Source: Pseudofrankia asymbiotica (GTDB taxonomy: Bacteria > Actinomycetota > Actinomycetes > Frankiales > Frankiaceae). From it: DNA of 6,951 nt. The notes under the pieces are model-generated. The model searched no databases and was not told the DNA's origin. It saw nothing but the letters and a program-made list of their open reading frames with translations. Positions within the stretch are counted from its first letter, which is position 1; each line of letters opens with the position of its first letter. Below are positions 5,020 through 6,951 of the stretch, in pieces. Location of the stretch: contig NZ_MOMC01000002.1 of assembly GCF_001983105.1 (NCBI RefSeq), forward strand, positions 38,716 through 45,666, given 5' to 3'. The translations under genes were made by a program, and so were the position numbers.

Positions 5020-5055
5020 GACATTCTGACACTTGACTGTCATTGTGAGACATTC
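5020..5055. promoter_or_regulatory. AT-richer element with direct and inverted repeats upstream of the lipid kinase
   Basis: GACATTC occurs at 5020-5026 and again at 5049-5055. Between them lies the inverted repeat TGACA (5027-5031) / TGTCA (5038-5042) enclosing TTGACT (5033-5038). TTGACT resembles a -35 box, but no TANNNT box follows at 16-18 bp. The patch is clearly less GC-rich than its surroundings, as expected for a promoter or operator about 45-80 bp before the lipid-kinase start. Confidence 0.45.
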
Positions 5056-5099
5056 CGCATGCCGGCGCCGGAAAGCCGCACGGTACTACCGTGGTGGGT

Positions 5100-6098
5100 A
5101 TGCGAGGGCTCCTGGTCGTCAATCCCGCCGCGACGACGACCACGGAACGGGTCCGCGACGTCCTCGTCACGGCCCTGTCCGCCGATGTCGCCGTCGAGAC
5201 CGTCGTCACCAAGGGGCGCGGGCACGCGGCCGAGCTCGGTCGGCGCGCGTCCGAGACCGGGATCGACGTGGTCATCGCCCTCGGTGGCGACGGCACGGTG
5301 AACGAGGTCGTCAACGGCCTCCTCCACGCCGGGCCGAGGCCGGACGCGCCGGCGCTCGCCGTGGTGCCCGGCGGCAGCACCAACGTGTTCGCCAGAGCGC
5401 TCGGCTACTCCGCGTCCCCCGTCGAGGCGACCGGTGAGCTGCTGGCCAACCTGCGCGACGGCAAAAGCCGCCTGGTCGGCCTCGGCCACGCCCGCTGGGC
5501 CGACGAGGCGCGCTGGTTCACGTTCTGCGCGGGAATGGGGCTGGACGCCGAGGTCGTCGGCAGGGTCGAGCGCAAGCGCTCAGGCGGACGGCCGAACAGC
5601 GCCGGGCTGTTCCTTCGCAGCGCGCTGGCCCGGTACAGCCGCGGCTTCGGCCACGACCGGGTAGCGGTCAACCTCGAGCTCGAGAAGGGGCCGGAGACAC
5701 CCAGGTCCGCCGCGGAGAGCCAGGACGACGCCGACGAGAGCGTGGCCACGCCGGACCGCGAGGTGACGGTCGCCATCGTCTGCAACGCGCTGCCGTGGAC
5801 CTATCTGGGCAGCATGCCGCTTCGCGCCTGCCCAGAGGCGTCGTTCGACACCGGCCTGGACCTGCTGGGGCTGCGCAAGGCGCGGCTGTCGAGCCTGCTG
5901 CGCACCACCGGGCAGATGCTCGCCGGCGACCGTGGCCCCCACGGCCGCAACGTCGTCCTGGAACACGACCTGACCAGGATCCGAATGACCGCGACACCCA
6001 CCGCCCCGTTCCAGATGGACGGCGAGTACCTCGGCGAGCACGCCGAGGTCGAGCTCACCGCCCACCCCCACGCCCTGCGCGTGATCGCGGCTGTATAG
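5100..6098 (+). CDS. Diacylglycerol kinase family lipid kinase
   Basis: This soluble or membrane-associated kinase should phosphorylate a lipid alcohol such as diacylglycerol using ATP, feeding phosphatidate back into phospholipid synthesis. The 332-residue product shows the DAGK_cat pattern: LLVVNPAA at the start, the nucleotide loop ALGGDGTVNEVVNGLL (GGDGT at 62-66), VVPGGSTNVFARALG (88-102), CAGMGLDAEVVGRVE (143-157), and the C-terminal QMDGEYLGEHAEVEL (305-319) with the conserved DGE. Residues about 195-220, rich in Glu, Asp and Ser, form a low-complexity insertion before EVTVAIVCNALPWTYLG. ATG 5100 is chosen because relatives start at MRxLLVVNP. GTG 5091, three codons upstream, is possible; neither has a classic Shine-Dalgarno, though GGTGGG adjoins the ATG. 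It is read divergently from the membrane-protein gene and converges on a glycerophosphodiesterase gene. The lipid substrate cannot be read from sequence. Confidence 0.9.
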   Translation: MRGLLVVNPAATTTTERVRDVLVTALSADVAVETVVTKGRGHAAELGRRASETGIDVVIALGGDGTVNEVVNGLLHAGPRPDAPALAVVPGGSTNVFARALGYSASPVEATGELLANLRDGKSRLVGLGHARWADEARWFTFCAGMGLDAEVVGRVERKRSGGRPNSAGLFLRSALARYSRGFGHDRVAVNLELEKGPETPRSAAESQDDADESVATPDREVTVAIVCNALPWTYLGSMPLRACPEASFDTGLDLLGLRKARLSSLLRTTGQMLAGDRGPHGRNVVLEHDLTRIRMTATPTAPFQMDGEYLGEHAEVELTAHPHALRVIAAV

Positions 6099-6100
6099 CT

Positions 6101-6130
6101 GGTTCGCTCCGTCCGGGCGCGGCGCGAACC
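6101..6130. terminator. Shared hairpin between converging lipid-kinase and phosphodiesterase genes
   Basis: GGTTCGC (6101-6107) pairs with GCGAACC (6124-6130), and an inner CCG/CGG (6109-6111, 6120-6122) can extend the fold. It nearly fills the 36-bp gap between the two stop codons and is symmetrical, so it could act as a terminator in both directions. No T-tract is present on the plus strand. Confidence 0.6.
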
Positions 6131-6134
6131 GATG

Positions 6135-6857
6135 TCACAGCGGCGGGGCGGCGCGCAGGGCGCGGACGACGCCGGCCGGGTCGTCGCAGATGATGCCGTC
6201 GACGCCCGCGTCGCGCAGGCGCAGCGCCGCCCGTTCGTTGGTCACGGTCCAGGTGACCAGCCGGATCCCAGCAGCGCGGGCACGCTCGGCCGCGTCGGCG
6301 GCGGCGAGCACAGCCGAGGTGTGGGCATGCAGTTCCGCGTGCCCGGCGGAGCGCACGTAGGACAGGCCGCCGCTCACCGACATCCTCGGCATGGTCAGGA
6401 ACGCGGTGCGCACGGCCACGCCGCTGCCTCGTACCTGCTCGATCGCGAACCAGTCGAACGACGACACGGTCACCCCGGCATCAGGCCCGGTCAGGCCGCG
6501 GGCGCGCAGCAGGTCGACCAGCGCCTGCGCGGATCGCTCGCGGGGAGCGTCGAAATCCGGCTGGCCGGGCTGGTTCTTGATCTCTATGACGATCCGCCCC
6601 CGGCCGTTCCAGGCGTCCAGCACGTCGTGCAGCGTCGGTATGCCCCTGGCCGCGAGATCGGCGGTGGGCCGACGGATCACCGCCCGGCCTCCGAGCCGGG
6701 GCAGCCGCGCGTCGTGGACACAGACGAGGTCACCGTCGGCGGTGCGCCGGATGTCGACCTCGATCCCGTCCGCCCCGGCCGTTAACGCCGCGTCGACCGC
6801 CGCGGCCGTATTCTCGGGCCCGGGGCTCCGGCTGCCGCGATGCCCCAGTACCTCCAT
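6135..6857 (-). CDS. Glycerophosphodiester phosphodiesterase family protein
   Basis: GDPD-family enzymes hydrolyse glycerophosphodiesters to sn-glycerol 3-phosphate and an alcohol with a divalent metal, recycling phospholipid head groups. The 240-residue TIM-barrel protein carries the full signature: GHRGSRSPGPENT (5-17) with His6, Arg7 and Glu15; GIEVDIRRTADGDLVCVHD (31-49) with metal-binding Glu33 and Asp35 and catalytic His49; IEIKN (91-95); VSSFD (131-135); TWTVTN (202-207); and GVDGIICDDP (218-227). All expected active-site residues are present. There is no signal peptide, so it is probably cytoplasmic. ATG 6857 is chosen because GGGGAGG ends 4 nt before it and homologues begin just before HRG. 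An upstream ATG at 6902 would add 15 residues without a good binding site. It converges on the lipid-kinase gene, so the two phospholipid-turnover genes are adjacent but not co-transcribed. Confidence 0.93.
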   Translation of the reverse strand: MEVLGHRGSRSPGPENTAAAVDAALTAGADGIEVDIRRTADGDLVCVHDARLPRLGGRAVIRRPTADLAARGIPTLHDVLDAWNGRGRIVIEIKNQPGQPDFDAPRERSAQALVDLLRARGLTGPDAGVTVSSFDWFAIEQVRGSGVAVRTAFLTMPRMSVSGGLSYVRSAGHAELHAHTSAVLAAADAAERARAAGIRLVTWTVTNERAALRLRDAGVDGIICDDPAGVVRALRAAPPL

Positions 6858-6861
6858 GCGG

Positions 6862-6868
6862 CCTCCCC
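6862..6868 (-). promoter_or_regulatory. Ribosome binding site deciding the phosphodiesterase start
   Basis: On the minus strand GGGGAGG is followed by CCGC and then ATG (6857-6855). This strong, well-spaced site favours the 240-residue product over the 255-residue form starting at 6902. Confidence 0.8.
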
Positions 6869-6951
6869 AGCGATCCGCCACCAGACCATGTCCCGCAGCC
6901 ATCCTGCACCGGACGCGCCGTTTCTGCTCAGTGGGCGGATCGGTGGAGACC

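Noticed and set aside
4838..5099. A WhiB-like or tRNA gene in the gap before the lipid kinase
   Set aside because: I looked because such genes may sit near this locus in actinobacteria, but no Cys-rich frame or cloverleaf could be found.
6858..6902. Longer phosphodiesterase start at ATG 6902
   Set aside because: It lacks a spaced ribosome binding site, while ATG 6857 has GGGGAGG and begins just before the conserved HRG motif.

Overview
The window is 6.95 kb of very GC-rich DNA with GTG starts, a nickel superoxide dismutase pair and a SigF/SigB-type sigma factor coupled to its anti-sigma factor. This points to an actinobacterium. The long acidic extensions, GC-rich gaps and gene mix would fit Frankia or a close relative, but the genus is an inference. 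Eight protein genes are supported. No RNA gene, insertion sequence, prophage or CRISPR array was seen, and nothing here amounts to a clearly new multi-gene system.

Layout. (1) 79-696 (+) encodes an RmlC-type dTDP-4-dehydrorhamnose 3,5-epimerase whose 3' end overlaps the converging sodX gene by 40 bp. (2) sodX (minus, 657-983) and sodN (plus, 1127-1525) are divergent. They encode the protease that matures nickel superoxide dismutase and the enzyme itself, and share a 143-bp control region. A perfect 17-bp hairpin follows sodN. (3) 1620-2117 (+) is a GNAT acetyltransferase resembling the diamine/thialysine acetyltransferase group. (4) 2118-2701 is a 584-bp stretch with no convincing gene. It holds several perfect hairpins, three GGGTA motifs and one doubtful 42-codon reading frame with a good ribosome binding site. 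(5) 2702-3235 and 3232-4317 (+) form an anti-sigma/sigma operon joined by an ATGA overlap. The sigma factor has about 110 extra acidic, disordered-looking residues at its N-terminus. (6) 4388-4837 (minus) encodes a small four-helix membrane protein. (7) 4838-5099 is a repeat-rich divergent gap: a 16-bp tandem repeat, a perfect 8-4-8 palindrome and an AT-rich patch with direct and inverted repeats. (8) 5100-6098 (+) is a diacylglycerol-kinase-family lipid kinase, converging across a 36-bp gap containing a hairpin on (9) a glycerophosphodiester phosphodiesterase (minus, 6135-6857).

How the genes fit together. The region mixes oxidative-stress defence (SodN/SodX), a general-stress or developmental sigma switch, and membrane or envelope metabolism (dTDP-rhamnose, lipid kinase, glycerophosphodiesterase). 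From memory, Streptomyces coelicolor has a comparable neighbourhood with sigH/ushX close to sodN/sodX. If so, this is a conserved actinobacterial stress locus, and the novelty lies in its details: the anti-sigma ATP-site sequence, the sigma N-terminal extension and the structured intergenic regions.
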